Assembly: GCF_051014445.1 (NCBI RefSeq)
Contig: NC_135141.1
Coordinates: forward strand, 25,815,422-25,879,421
DNA from: Colletes latitarsis
Taxonomy: Eukaryota > Arthropoda > Insecta > Hymenoptera > Colletidae
Direction: 5' to 3'
DNA: 64,000 nt
Part shown: positions 38,101-53,100 of the stretch, one piece after another
How positions within the stretch are numbered: position 1 is the stretch's first letter
Layout: each line of letters opens with the position of its first letter
Position numbers and translations under genes: made by a program
Notes under the pieces: generated by a model
Databases searched by the model: none
What the model was told of the DNA's origin: nothing
The model's input: the letters and a program-made list of their open reading frames with translations, nothing else

Positions 38101-41100
38101 GAGTCATCGAAATACCTTTATAACGGGTAAAACAAATTAAAGTTAATACGAGGTTGTGGATCTTTCGTTCGTCGTATTGCTGTACGATGCAATCTATTCG
38201 TTGTTCGTCATGGAGGTGCGTCGAAGCGAAACGGAACCGAGACCAGCGACTGGAAACGACCTTTTCCTCGAGATTTATGACGAGTCGAACCGAGTCCTTC
38301 CGATATTCGTGTCGGCGGATCTTTTACAGCGATCGTCGAGCGTTGCATTGAATCTCCAAGTGCCCGGGGAAGTACCCGCGCCTTGCGTGGAATTATTATT
38401 CCAACGTGTACCTTGAGGATTCGAAACAACAAAATCGCGTCCGTGAATCATCCCATCATCGGCGGACGTTCGCGTTCCTTCCTTCCGACTACTAATTTTC
38501 AAGAACGCGGTTAACAAAAGTAAAACGAACTTTTTCTGTACTTTTGAACACGAAGATTCACGCGCAAGATTGGAACCGAAGTCCTCGCGGAAGTCCACGC
38601 GACGTAATTTCTCACGTAACGTTACATTAGCTAATGGAAAAACGTAGTCGGTAGAAGATGGTCGGCTGATTAATTGTTAAATAAATTCCGCTTACGAGGA
38701 CTTTCTTTGCCGCTTTGATAATAATAAAATCGCAAAGTTATTAACTTTAAAACATCCTGGAAACGCGCGTTACCGTCGAGTACGAAGGAGTTATTATTAT
38801 CTCGGAGTAGAAGAAACTCTGCGCAAAAAGGCTGCATTAAAACTGAAACCGAGTCTCGAGGAAGTGGCTGGAAATCGTTTCCGCGATCGTCCAGGGCCGC
38901 GTTTTACCATTCGACAGAGGAGTCCAAATTTCCTGATCGTGACGACCGAAAACGGCTGTCGTCCTCGTAAATAAGTCATTAATGGACGGTCGCATCCTAC
39001 CCTCGGCGAAATGTCAACGAACCTGGCCGTGTACGCGTATCATCACCTTGACTTGGCATCGTTGGCGCGTTCGTTGCGCCGTCTAATCGTTTATTCCTCG
39101 CGTCGTGTTTCCCTGACCTACATGCTTCTTTTCCTCTGCCCACACGGTCTAGAGCCGCGGCGCGCGTTCGAGTGGGTCTCTTTCGCGGTAAAAACCGGAT
39201 TAACACGGATAACAAGAGCAGCGAGGTTGCTCTCGCGACGGATCCGACCGACGTACGCCGTGAAATATTCGCGTGATTACGAGAACGATCTCGCTAACGA
39301 ATCTGGATGGATACAATTTTTAATTTTCCGACCTACGGGCAAAGAAAGTGTTATTATCGGGAAAGATATGTAAAAAAGACCGCGTCTCCCATGAATTCCA
39401 TCGAAACGGATGCGAGGGAAGGTTCGTTATTAAATAATTTTGTGTACTGACCATTTGCAAATTCGTGGCGATGAACACGGTGTACACGCAGCAACTTCCC
39501 AGCTGATATATCATCAGGAATAGGTTTATCGCGTGCCTGAAAACGAACCGATGCGTTCACAATTTTTTTAAATCGCTGGAAATCTGTGCCACAGTGACAC
39601 AGGGATCGTCAATTAATTTTAATATCGAATAACTTACACGGATGCTTTCGCGAAACACCTGAAAGGCGCCGGGCCCACCATCAGAGCGGCTTCCGCTGTC
39701 GCGGGGTAGGTCAGCGACGGCACCCTTTTTCTTTTGCTCAGTTCGTACTGCGAGGTGACGAGAATTCGAATGCAGTATGTGCAAAGCAGACCTATGATGA
39801 TCGTCGCCACTATGCCAACGGCGTAGCCCGAATTATGGAAGGCCCTCGGCATCGCGAGGATCCCGGTACCCAGACTGCCTTTCAACAAATGGAGCAACGT
39901 CTCGGAGCTCCTAGAATCATCGTCGTCGTACTCCGATTACAGTCAAGCTTAATAGCAAAAATTGTTAATTGTTTCGAACGGATAAAATGCCAGGTGTTCA
40001 ATTATTTTCGCGAAATTAATTAGGCCAGGACAGGAACGTGACCTTTTTATTTCCTTCTGCGACGATAACGCGAGTCTCGCCGTTTCTGTAACCGACGGGA
40101 ACAAGCGGTTTCTCGGAGGACAATCTTACTCTTCCGCTTCATGACTAATCGCCCCAACAAATTACCGTGTAATTTGTGTCTAGAGAAACGCGGTCGGAAT
40201 AAACGATACGCCGTTTCGCATTCGTGCGGCGTACGTCATTATGCAAATGCTCGTGATTGCGTTAAGCGAACGAATGTATCGATTTACATTATTTTTATGT
40301 TTTTCCCTCCCTGGATTCGCGTCCGTTTCGCGACGGGAAGTTGCGAAGAAATTGAACGGAACGAAAGGACATATCTTTCGGAGCCGCGAATTTCGAGCCT
40401 CGATCGGCACTTCAATCACTTTCACCAGAAGTCAGAATCGTTTCTGTTCTTCGGATTGAATACTTCGCGTTGTCTATTCGCAACGCGTGATTAATATACA
40501 GAAGAACAAGGACAAACATTTTTTTATGCGTTGCAAGATTTAGCGAAAAGTTGATTATACATATATTTCTTGGAGAACCTCTTCTCGATGTTTCTTGGTG
40601 TATCTGCGTTAAAATTTGTCCTACAAACGAACGAACAGTCGCAGTATAAGATTAGACTACGTGGGAAATAAACAAATCAATCTAACTAGACGAGAGGGAT
40701 AGAATGATGCTAGATGTTAATTGAAACTCACGTCGTTGGATGTTCGACCACTCTGTGATCATAAGGATTATAGTCCTCATCGTACTCTTGCACGCTCTTC
40801 TTCTTATCCTCGAGCTCCAGGACATAGACGTTGCCTTTGTTGCGTCCTGACTCGTAGCTAAAATACAATCCATGGCGATTATCAAAAGAGGCGTACTTTT
40901 GGTACGACTTAAAAAATGCATATCGCGATATCGTACCCATTTTGATTACTTTTCGTCGACTCGATCCACTTATTGGCGTCCAGACCAACCTGAAAAGAAA
41001 CTGTCTATTAGCAATCCACTTTGTGTAATTAATTCAGCCTTACTTTTACTTAAACAGCCTTCAATCGTAGCTCTCTAATTCGATTGAAAGTCTCTCGTTG

Positions 41101-44100
41101 AAATTAAAATTCCTTGCTAAATGTTCTCAGTTTGTTACAAGTAAATAAATACATTTTTCTTGGGTAATAAGATAAGTACCGTATAACAATGTAATTTGAG
41201 TATTTTTGCAAACGTTCCGGAACTACCAAAAGTCGGGAATTCGATTAAAGAATCTCTTGCAGCAATAATATCGTCATTTATCATACTCATCTCCCGATAA
41301 AAACACTCATCAATTAATATGCAATTTGACACTAAAAGACAGTATATCTCGTTTTCCTATTCTATCGACTAATCGATTCAACGTCCACTCGTTCAATTGC
41401 CTCATTAATGCAAATGCGTTAAATTGCCGACGAAGATTAATTTTCTTCGACGTACGACCGATTGCGTACTTCGTCGCTGATAAAAATCAGCTAACGAGAC
41501 ATCGGGTGTTAGATTTGCGACGTAAATACGATCCACCGCGACAGCGTTGATCGGGAAAACTCTTTGTCAGCCACGATTCACGGTCAAAGACGAATGGTAG
41601 TTGAAACGTTTAGCTACGAGTGCCCAAGCATATCGACGATTATGAGCGAGCGAACGATTCTTTCGCGATTGGAACGTGCTTGGAACGTGTATACATACGT
41701 GACCAAGGAATATTTCTACAATAAGCGCATAAATCTGCGACTAATCGTGTTTGGCGTATCGATTTCCCACTAATTCGTCTATCGAGATCGAATTCTTTCG
41801 TGTAACTTTACAAAATTATCAAAATAACTAAACAAATATAAATGATTTACAATTTTACAAGTTACGCGATACTTCCTATCGTTCTTTTATATAATTTACT
41901 TAAGTGCATGTATTCCGCATACATTTACCTAAGTTCTTCGTATCTGCATGCCTCGTAAACGCATAAAATCTGTAATCTACTGATAACATGCTTTATTCGC
42001 GAGGACTCTCGGTGATTACAAAACGCGACAATGGGTCGTTTCCTGCGAATATTTTTTTTGAAGGTAGACTATACATAAAACGCAAGACGTAAACGTTTAA
42101 ACTATCTCTGAACAACTTCTTACGCGATCATTAATTTGATATCAAGGAGGATAACGTTCCCTGTTGCGAGATTCTCCTATTTTTAGCTTTTAGCAGCCAC
42201 TCCACCCCGAGCTTCACAGCGCGAGAAAACTAATTTTATGCAAAACGTTGCAAAAACGACCGTGCTTCGCGCGTCGAGTATCAACGGAGATTAAAGGATC
42301 AACGTCGCGATCCTCTTCCACGTTGCGTTCCTAAACAAACCGAACGCGCGTTATTAACTTCAATTTTTAGCGAATTTCTATCCAGATAAAAAGTGTGACC
42401 GTCTCTGTTTGAGAAAATGAATGTTTGTCGCGTTTGGAAACGCAACGTGAAAAATATCCGCGTAACAGCGCAGCGACGATCGATCGGACGACATTGGCGG
42501 GCAATTTCGAGTTTTAGTGGCTGCGAGTAAACTTTATTGCGCCATCGACCGGATACGGCGACACAATCGAACCGCGAAAGTGTTACGAAAGATCTAGCCG
42601 CTCAATGATCTCATACGCGCAAATATTTCCATCTCCGCAGCTGGCCGTCGTCGGCTCCCTCGCTCGCCGTACCAAATGGGATTTTCCGTTTACAACGATC
42701 GATCGACGCGTGTCGTAAAACCCGCACTATCGAGTCTCAACGGTGGCTATCTCGTGAAAATCGTCAATACGATAAAAAAACGATGACGACACCGGGGGGA
42801 TCACCTCGAAGCACGTGCCGAGGCTACCCGGGGCTGACATTCCTCCGACGAATGCTGTTTTATGGCATTCGGAGGAACGATCTATTATTTACCAACTAGG
42901 AATTATCGATCGATATCAGTAATACGAAAAAAAAAGTAGGCTTATTACATTATTATTACGGAGAAGTAACAATGTTCCTCGCATTTTTCGTCCGATCAGC
43001 GATATATATATTTAATCCGGTGAATTTAATGGATGAAACTTAACGATAAAACGAGGTTGCCAAGATTAATATTTCCCTGTTCGATACTTCTACTCGAATC
43101 AATATCGGAAGTTGCGGCTTAATCTACGAGCTAACTACCAAGAATCAATTTTTTTTTTTTTCTAACACTGTTTAAAAATGATTCTGATCCGGACGTATTC
43201 TATAAATACGTTCCAAGCTTTATCTTAATCGTTTCAGCTATTTTACCCGCGAATGCGGTAATAAAAAGATAAAACATTGTTTAGTTTATATAGATTTATA
43301 GCGCTCGATAAGCATATTGAAATGTTCGTGAAACGTGTTCCTAGTTCAGGGCGTCATAAAATAATTTATTGCGACAACAGTTGATACCTCGGTAGCGTCA
43401 ACCGTGTTACGTTGAGAAAAGTATTCCAAAGATTCGCCGGCGCAGCAGCTTCTTTGAGGATCGTGTTACGCGGCTCGCGAAACCGGAAGTCTCAATCTGC
43501 CTCGACTGTCGGAACCCAGGTCGCGAATTTCAAATATCTTCACTCGTCGCGACTTTTAAAAAAATAAATTTACACGGCCAAAGATTCATTTGAAAAAAAT
43601 AACGAGTTACCAAAAAAAGAATCACACGTTGCGAACCTCAATTAAATTTTTTTCGTGTCTATGTAAAAGTAACAGTCATCGTTTCGCGCGAAACCTTCGA
43701 CTTCGAGTATCCGTGCAAAAAACAATAAAACATCGTACGGAATTTTTCATGCGTTTTCGTTAATTCGCGTTATTAAACATTTCGTTCGAGGACGTCGAAT
43801 GTGTACAAAAAATGAATACCAAAATTCCGCCGCTTCGCAAACAATTGCTAATTTGTTTATGCAACTCGACTTTCAGTATTTGTAAATACCATCATTATTC
43901 AAGAATTTTTTAAGTTGATTGATGCAGTTCAATTTCACAAATACTATAAGAAAGAAAAGAAACTAAATATTTACAAATACTGCAGACGACTAAGATTCGA
44001 AACTTATTTACTATTCTGTAAAGTTTTGGTTTTCCATTATCGTCGTTGAAGATAATCCGACATTTTTCTGTTTCTTTCCAGCTGGTTTCTCGAATCGAAG

Positions 44101-47100
44101 GGAAGCGTATTCTTTAATTTTTGAGTGTCCTAAAATCGACATGGATGACCAACTCTTCTAAACTGTTCTTTGACTAGCGTGTCAGACAGATTGTACTGCC
44201 ACATCACTGAAGATGCAAAGTACAGCTCCGCGTGTCTGATCAAGAATGTCTTTATCCACTGATCCGACCAACCAGTTGCTCGAGGCAGCCAGCCAGAGCG
44301 AAATTCTGTACACGAATAACAATCATATACTAACTATAAAAATGCTAACAAAAATTCAGTTATTTTTGGTACATTTTCGATACGCTAAAATTCAAATCCG
44401 TGCGAGGATGTTTCACACTGTTTTTACATTATTCTTCGCACGAGTGATATTTCTTTTGTAAACACGCGGATGAATCCTCCTACTAGGAATTGATTATTGT
44501 CATTTATCAACGACAACGCCGATGACAGGAATGTCACGAAGGAATTATATAAACAGTATAAATAAGGCCTCGAAGAACCTAGGAACGGAATAAATTATCG
44601 TCTTCCGAGAAGCTGTTCAACGTTCGTCTACAAATTATATCGGGAATGAACAGCGAGAAACGTTACATCGATATTTCACGCACGTTATAATTTAATTCAC
44701 GCTGAACGTCGATGATTAACGTTTCCCAATGACGCATCGATGCCATTGAGATCTGTTAATCAACGACGCACGAATTAAATTATTACTAGTCCTTTATATA
44801 ACCGAAGTACGACCGTTATTGTTCGTAACTCGCCAACAATACTCTAACGCGTGAAAATATTTTAAAACTCCGTTAAGGACGAATTATAGTTTCACGATTC
44901 GCGATCGTTGTTTGACAAAACAACGTCCGTGCAAACTGCGTAAATTTTTCGAGCAATTTTTCGCGAGACACGGGTACGGGGCCGAAAACATTACGATGTT
45001 ATTGTTTTTGGGACATTCAACGCGGTTTTGCGCGACAGAAAAATATCGCCAATTATGAAATACGCGCTAATACGCGTGACTCGCATAATAAACGAACCGT
45101 TAAATCGAAAGTCTGTTGAAAATATCTCGATACCTCGTTCGATTCGATTCATTATAAACGTTCTTATCGAGTTCGACGGTATCGAACGCTAGACGATCAA
45201 AATAAACGATTATTTAATCGATACTCTGGCTCTCCGTCCGAAACAATAAGCATGTGCATTTTATGAAGTATTATCATGCTTTCGAGAGTGAACTTGAAAA
45301 AAGAATTCGTACAAAATTAGACAAAATAATCAGTCTAATTCGAGCTTATATGTTTTCAGATTTGGATCGTCTTTGGAGGCAAACAAACAGTGAAATATTT
45401 ACAAAAATAAGTGCAAATCGAAGGTAGATGATACGAATAGTTAATTTTAGACCCTCGAAGACAAATCATACGAATTCTTTTGTAATTATTTCTATTTGTT
45501 AAGTAAAGTATGGGTATAGTTTATAAAATGCAGAGAACGAAGCAATTGGGTCTCTTAAAACTTTCTACGCTGTCTCTCGAGATGAACATTCTCCATTGCT
45601 GCTATTCTTCGAGCACCGACGCCATCATTGACTTCGTCGCGATGCAGAATTCTCTTCGAGATTAGCAATTCTTATACCGATCGGTTCTACCGCCGCTGAC
45701 ACTCGCTTCTTTTTTAAACAAACCCGTGTCTGAAAGGCGTTCGTGTATTCTGCGAAATGTTATCTTGTCTGGCAGACGTCTATCGAAGAAAGGAATAGCA
45801 AACAAACGTCTTGTTACGTCGAACGCCATTGTCTAATTCGAGTACTTATTCTTTGTTTCTTCCATTAACGAACCATCGAAAGCTCTTCCCAAGAGAAGGA
45901 ACTAGACCTATAATTGGAATAATCATTTAAGTCAAGAGATATGAAAACATGTTCAAATGAATTGTAATTGTAAGTTAATTCTAAAACACAAACTGCAGGT
46001 GGAAATTTTGTAATACCTAAAGAGTGGGAGTTTTATCGATCCTTTGTCCCCTTTAACGAGAGATAATTTACGTTAGGTGTTATACACTTACGAATTAAGC
46101 ATCCCTCAAAGCTCTCGAATCCTACATTTTTCATTTTAAGTCGTTGAACGCTATTCAATAATACCGTTTAACGAGCTGTTCGATCACTGTTCTGCCACTT
46201 TCGAGTACGTATCTGTCGAGTGGAATCAAACGATAATAATCCCACGATAGAACTCGAAAACCTCTAATCTCGCTCCAATTCGCTTCCAAGAATGATCTTC
46301 GAACGTACGAAAATAAAATCTGAATGGAAATTGAGATCTTCGTGATCCTTGAATCCAACGCCAGGACTTTCAACGCTGGTTCAAAAATATTTAACCAATA
46401 TTGCGTAGAATGATCGATCTTCTTCGAGGCAGGGACAGCGAGTAACCGTGTTTCAAGGTACTCTGCACGAAGATGTCGTGTCAAAAGTGACGCGTTACGC
46501 CAAGGGTTAATTAGATCAGCGTGAAACACGAGAGGAGGACATCTAGCAATTTAGCATCAAGTAATAGCTAGCTACCAGCGAACCGGAAATCTCGCGAAAT
46601 GAACCACGGTCTTCCTAGAACAATATTCTTCGCGTCGTGGATCGCGCGAATTAAAATCTTACAACGATCGAAAATAGAAACGACGAATTTTCGTGAGACG
46701 TTGCAAAAATAAAAGCAAACAATACGGTGGTAAAAACGAACTTTCTGTTAATTTCTCTGGAACAGAATATTTTATTTTTTTACAACCAATCGATTACTCG
46801 GACGATTACCTTACCTTGAATAGTTCTAATGAATATTCTATGTAAAATGACCTTTTGAAAATTGTTAAGAGAAAAAAAAATTCTTGAACAAATACAAAGT
46901 ATACGAATAAGTATTTGAAAATTGTCTTTTTGCAAGAGCGCGGATAATTATTACGAAATAGAAGTTTAAAAATAACAGAACCAGATACGTGGCGTTATCT
47001 AAAATAGAAGTATACTATTGCAAGTTTTCTATTCGTCTGTCTTCGTCTTCAAGAATGCACCGAGCGAAACTTAAATAGAAATTAATAGTGTTCGGCTAGT

Positions 47101-50100
47101 TATTAACAATTAAATTCAAAAATTTCAAATCGTTCTGGAAAAATTATTTTCGGTTGCGGGGGTCAATTACAATTATTTTTGGTGAATAGACATACCCCCG
47201 AAATCCTACGCAGTTTCGAGAAAAAAATTCGAATAAGTGCTGAAAGTTTTGGGTGAAAAAAAGACTTTCGAATCGTTTTGGAAAAATTATTTTTAGTTGC
47301 AGGGGTCAATTGCAAGCATTTTTGGTCAACAGACATGCCCCCGAAATCCTACTCAGTTTCGAGAAAAAAATTCCTTACCGAAAATATAATCTGAGGCCTG
47401 AAATGTCTGCCCGAATTTTCATGCGAATCTTTAAAACGTCATAACTTCTGAACGGATTGGACGATTTTAATGTTTAAAAAGGCAAACTACGCGTATTTTG
47501 GTGGAGAATATGTACAAATCGCAAAAATATTCGAAAAGTTGGTCCTTGATCCCGCAAAATCAGAAAAACCCCATAAAAATGGTTCAATTTTCAAACAGCC
47601 GTAACTCCTACAATTGTGAATATATTTCAATGAAACTTTTTTCTGAAGTAGAGCTCATGGGTACCTACAAAAAAGTATTAGACAACTTTTCTGTAGGACG
47701 TCAAACAAAATTACTAAAAATGAGAAAGGAATTTTTAAGGAAAATCGACAGGGGGTAAGTGCCTAAATTTTTCGACGAAAAAAAAAAATTTCAAATCGTT
47801 CTGAAAAAATTATTTTCGGTTGCGGGGGTCAATTACAATTATTTTTGGTGAATAGACATACCCCCGAAATCCTGCGCATTTTCGAGAAAAAAATTCAGAA
47901 CGGACGGAACTTTAAACGTTAATAACTTTTTAACAAAGCCTCAATCAACAAATTAGTATTCTTGATTTTCGTCTTATTTTGGCCTTTAGAATCTCCCATT
48001 AGAATATTTCCCAGGGGTGGCTAAATTTAATTATCTAATCGAATTAATAGATAAATAATATTCATCGTATCTAGATCAGATTTCACAAAAAATATACAAT
48101 CTTTCCACTATTCCTTTCGTGCCAAAATTGTATTCGTTTGAACTTGGTCCGCGCCTATTCTTTTCCAGTTTATTTCAGTGTTAACTAAATACGTTTACAT
48201 CGTCTCGCGTTGCTTTCTAACGAGGCTACGCGCCTTCTGGCCTATTTGTTTGCTACCAAAGAAAAAGGGCGTCGCGGCGCGTTGCGTTTCTTGCGAATAA
48301 TAAAATATCAGGAAGACTCGCGAAGTTATTGGCCAACCAAATAGAAAGTTATTTCACGGTGTCTGATCGGTGGATTACATCGACGCCATCAGAGAAATCT
48401 GGTAACAGCTCGTTGTTAATATTTAATTTTCATTTCTATCCTACGTTTCATATAGATAAATATAAAAATACAAAATAAATTAAAATAAGCAAATTTAAAC
48501 TAAAAACAATGTACACAATTTATCGTAAACGCTTCGACGTATCATTATAACACAAAGTCAGAATTTCAGTACACCCAGATGTACATATATCGGTGTAACG
48601 AGTATCATCGCTGTTATCAGTCAGATAATGACTCTTGAAATCTTCTTATTGATGCCGAAATATCTGATTGCCAAACGCGTGGGAGTATAAGGACATCGTA
48701 AAACGATTATCACCGAGTCTTCGATTACGTAGTAAATTGTCGATTGATACGAATAACTGTACCGTTACTCGCGTTTAATTGAAATCGAACAACATTATCG
48801 AAAGTCCATTGAGCCTTCTAATTGTAAGTACTGAAAAGTGTTAACGATAACTCGAGAGCTATTAGAAACACTTTACGATAAGAGTGTAAACGATGAAGGA
48901 AAACGTTTTGAGTAGAATGGCCCCATTAATTTGTTACCTCTATTAAAATGAAACAAAAAGTAAGAAATGAAATCCGTCGTACGAAGCACTCGTCCGACTG
49001 CATATTCTGCTGACGGGGTCAACGGATTCGTAACAAAGAAATAAATAATCTCGATTTAAACCTCGACAAAACATCTAGTTTCAGTATCAGTTTACTCTAT
49101 ACTATTTCGATATTTACTATTAATTTTCTGGTTATTACGAATTATTATTACGAACGAGTAATCTAACATCCGCAGGACGATTGTTTTTTTTATCGGAAGA
49201 ATGATAAATTTTTGTGCGCTTCCTTTCTAGCAACAATTTCTAAATTCGAAAACAAGTACATCAACGATCGATGACACGTGGTCGTACTTTTATCATGATT
49301 CATTTAATAATGATAAATGTACTCACGTAATCATTTTGCAAACAAGAATGCATGTACAAGGTCTTCAAAACTGGACTACCTATCACGTGCACAGCGATAG
49401 GTTCGGTTTATCGGTCTGACAATATGAAATATACGATACACTGTTATTGCAAAAATGACGATATTAGTCAAAGTTAATACCGCCGGACTCGTGTATGTTA
49501 CTTAATGAATTATTTGAAGATTTATTGTGCACGTAGGTTGACACGTTGATAAGTATGGATGCATTTCTAACGCTTTTCTAATAATACATCCATATTTTTC
49601 CAATATTTATACACGTGCGCCACAACTTTTCAAACGATACACGCTTAGTCATCTAAAAAATCGTCCAACTTCAGGGTAAAATGGAACGAAGCGTTTTCTT
49701 CGCCGTAAGACGCTAAACAAACGTAACCGCGGGTAAATATTGGCTCTCTTACCATAAAAAATTATTACTCTATATTTGCATAATCGACTGATGTCAATGT
49801 TATACGAGTACTCGCTTAATTGGCCTGTATATTTCCACGGATGCCTCGTAATAAATGATACCGTGAATTGTAGCTAAACATTGACATACAGATCACGAAA
49901 ATACATAGAACTTACTACACTGCGCAAAATAATTAGATTATCTGCACGAATAATTTTATCATTGACGAGTCATTGTCGCTCGAAAATTGTCTAACAGGAT
50001 TAGCGTCGAAGGAACGCCTATTGGATCCTACGCAAATGCTTTGAATGATCCTAATCGATAGTTACAGGTTTATGCTTCGCTAAAAACAGTACTCGATGCA

Positions 50101-53100
50101 CTCAATATAGCGACAGATTAATTGCACGCGCAACAGAAGAGTTCGATTGTTGTTACTTTAATTAACTAATATTAACATATTAATTAATTTTCTACAGACT
50201 CATTCGCGTCTTTACGCGCTATTGGATCCTCTTTCTACGAAGAAAATATATGAGTATAGCTTGTGTCAGTTTTTAAATTTAATTTCCAACAAATTCTGTC
50301 GTAGATATTTTTTATGTGAAAGCAAATATGAACGAGATACGATGCATGTTATGGTTGACGATTTCGACAATCCCCTCCCAAGATGATCTACCTTAAAAAT
50401 ACGTTATAAATTGTATTGTGATGCCTATAGGCTTTTTCACGACATTGTGACAAACAGACAAACGAAATTAAGATTTATTTATAATTGTTTAGTACTTAGC
50501 CACGTTTGTACAGGTGCGACGATACACATCTAATCCTGTTTCCTGATATATGAACAGAACCAGCGATGATTTTTAATCAAGATCCATTCAGTAAATTTTT
50601 AGTTGACCCCGAACGAACAGACAAAAATCCTAAACAATGTGTAACTCGATTTAGATACTTTATATAAATTATTATTTAAAACATTTTCAAATTGTACAAT
50701 TGCAGAGAAAACTACGATTCTATTTATAGTGATTGACAGAAATACCTACGAGAATTGATCCATCCTAAATGATTTTCAATTACTCTTTGATCCAGTCCAT
50801 CCAGAAAATATAACAATATCAACGTACGGTACTTTCAAGACGAAATTCGTATTTCTTTTTTTCTAAAAAGTGCAAACAAATCATTAGCTTATGTAAAAAA
50901 GTGTGTCAAAGTTTCAGGTGCTTCTTATTATTAATTTCCCTACGATATTGTGTAGTTTTGTTCGTTCCCATCCTCTGCTTTAACGGTTCGTTCATCTTAA
51001 ACAAAATGGCGACATTTCCTCTAACGAATCAATCTATACAGGGTGTTCGACCACCCCTGGGAAAAATTTTTATAGGAGATTGTAGAAGCCAAAATAAGAC
51101 GAAAATCAAGAATATCAATTTGTCGATGGATGCTTCGTTAAAAAGTTATTAATGTTTAAAGTTCCGTCCGTTCTGAATTTTTTTCTCGAAAATGCGCAGG
51201 ATTTCGGGGGTATGTCTATTGACCAAAAATGATTGTAATTGACCCCCGTAACCGAAAATAATTTTTCCAGAACGATTTGAAATTTTTGAATTTAATCGTT
51301 AATAACTTTTTAACAAAGCCTCAGTCAAGAAATTTGTATTCTTGATTTTCACCTTATTTTGGCCTCTAGAATCCTCCATTAAAATTTTTCCCAGGGCCGA
51401 ACACCCTGTGTAGTCGATCAGAATCTCCGAAGATGTTATTTTCCATTGCGAAGATCAATCTCGACGATCAAAATTTACACGAGTAACAAATCGTCGGTCA
51501 TGTTGCTCGCCGATAATCTGATTTGCTCATAAATATGCAATCACGACGTCACCTACTGACAAAATCGGTTTATCTGGCTCTTCGATCTCAAAAATTCGAG
51601 CAGCTTCCCGCTGATTCGTCAAATTCGATAACTTCAACAAAAACAGATATCTCGCCGAATCGATCGATTCTTCCTTTTGAACGAAATGTTTCCAGGATAG
51701 CACCCGTTATCGGGTACTCCCTAAAAAGTTCCACGACCAAAGACGATCTCAGTACTCGAGTCATTATCAGGTAGGCACGATCTTCGAAAACAAGAACGAC
51801 ACACAGAGGGCAGGTAGAACACGATGGATCTAAGTAATCGACGTAACAAATATTTGATATCGTAAGTGGTATTATTATTGAGTTATTGAGGACAATTTTT
51901 CATGAGATACACCGTTGATAAGAAGGTAAAATTCCAAAAGATACTATCTGTTTTCCTTCGACTTTCAATGTTACGAAGTGTAACGAAATCTATTAGATCA
52001 CACCATAAGTTCGTACCGTTCGACATTCTCAGATCGACGAGGATAGATTTCGTAACTTGGTAGGGAAAAAACCCAAATTCGTCGGTTCAGGGAATTTTGT
52101 AACCTCTATATCTCTTCAATACAGCATTTTTTGGGCGTCGATGAACCATAAACACAAGTGAATCGTACAATATGAGAGTCAATATGTATATGAATTCTGT
52201 AATACGACTTCCGGTAGTATCAGTCGTTCGATAACCTCAAACATCTGCAAAACAATCTGTTGAATATATTTGTTTTTTCCCTTACATTCCTTGACCGCGT
52301 ATTTATTTCGAATTTTAGAATATTAGCACACAGATCATCAATCTCTAATATAAATTTCACGAATTACTCGATGTCCTTGCTACAGATTACGGAAATGACG
52401 TTGCATATAGGAACGAACTATTTCCTGCACATGCGAGAAACTTAACCTAAAATATAATTTGTCAAAAATACCAATTGCCGCTGGGGAACGATGAATAAGC
52501 GTAAAACTAAAGTGAAATTATATGAAAATTGCTCGATTTCTCTAGTCCACGAAGTTCGAATTCAAGGAATCCCCGACATAAACTGAAACTCGCAAAACAC
52601 GGGAGCGAAACGATAGTTGTACTCTACCACCGTGATAATCGCGGTACGAAGGACACGCAGTTTCACTGACCGTTCGACAGAAACGATTAATTTCTTTTTT
52701 CTATCCAATTTCACGTCTCGATGACGCACAAACTGAATGAAAGAACATGCAGATACTTGATCTGGTTTTGTACGCAAGAAAATAAAACTTGTCCCGATTT
52801 AAATTGTGTACTTCCCGTACATTCACGAGCATTACATCTCGTGGCACGCCGTTTCAAACAATATCGTCCTTCAACGCGCTGAATTTTTCGTTCGGTCAAC
52901 AGACTTTCCCTTCCTTGCGATACCTATTACTCGCGACTGATCAATTCCGCGGTCGATTGCGAGGCTGTCTAGCAACATTGTTCCTCGCGGAAATTCAACG
53001 AGAAAATCGTGATCGCGTCACCTGACGGATCGACATGACGTTAGAAAGAAAATATGGACCACGTCGATATCGCGCGCCCGATCCACGACATTCGATTATC

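Noticed and set aside
46155..46529. 124-aa minus-strand frame within the first SLC36-B intron
   Set aside because: Long for AT-rich DNA, but there is no recognisable domain, no repeat copy and no clear splice partners; left unassigned.
47498..47760. GGGGGTAAGTG at the end of the element frame as a splice donor
   Set aside because: The 56-kb copy has GTAGGTG and the 0.35-kb copy differs again, so the donor-like match is not conserved and is probably chance.
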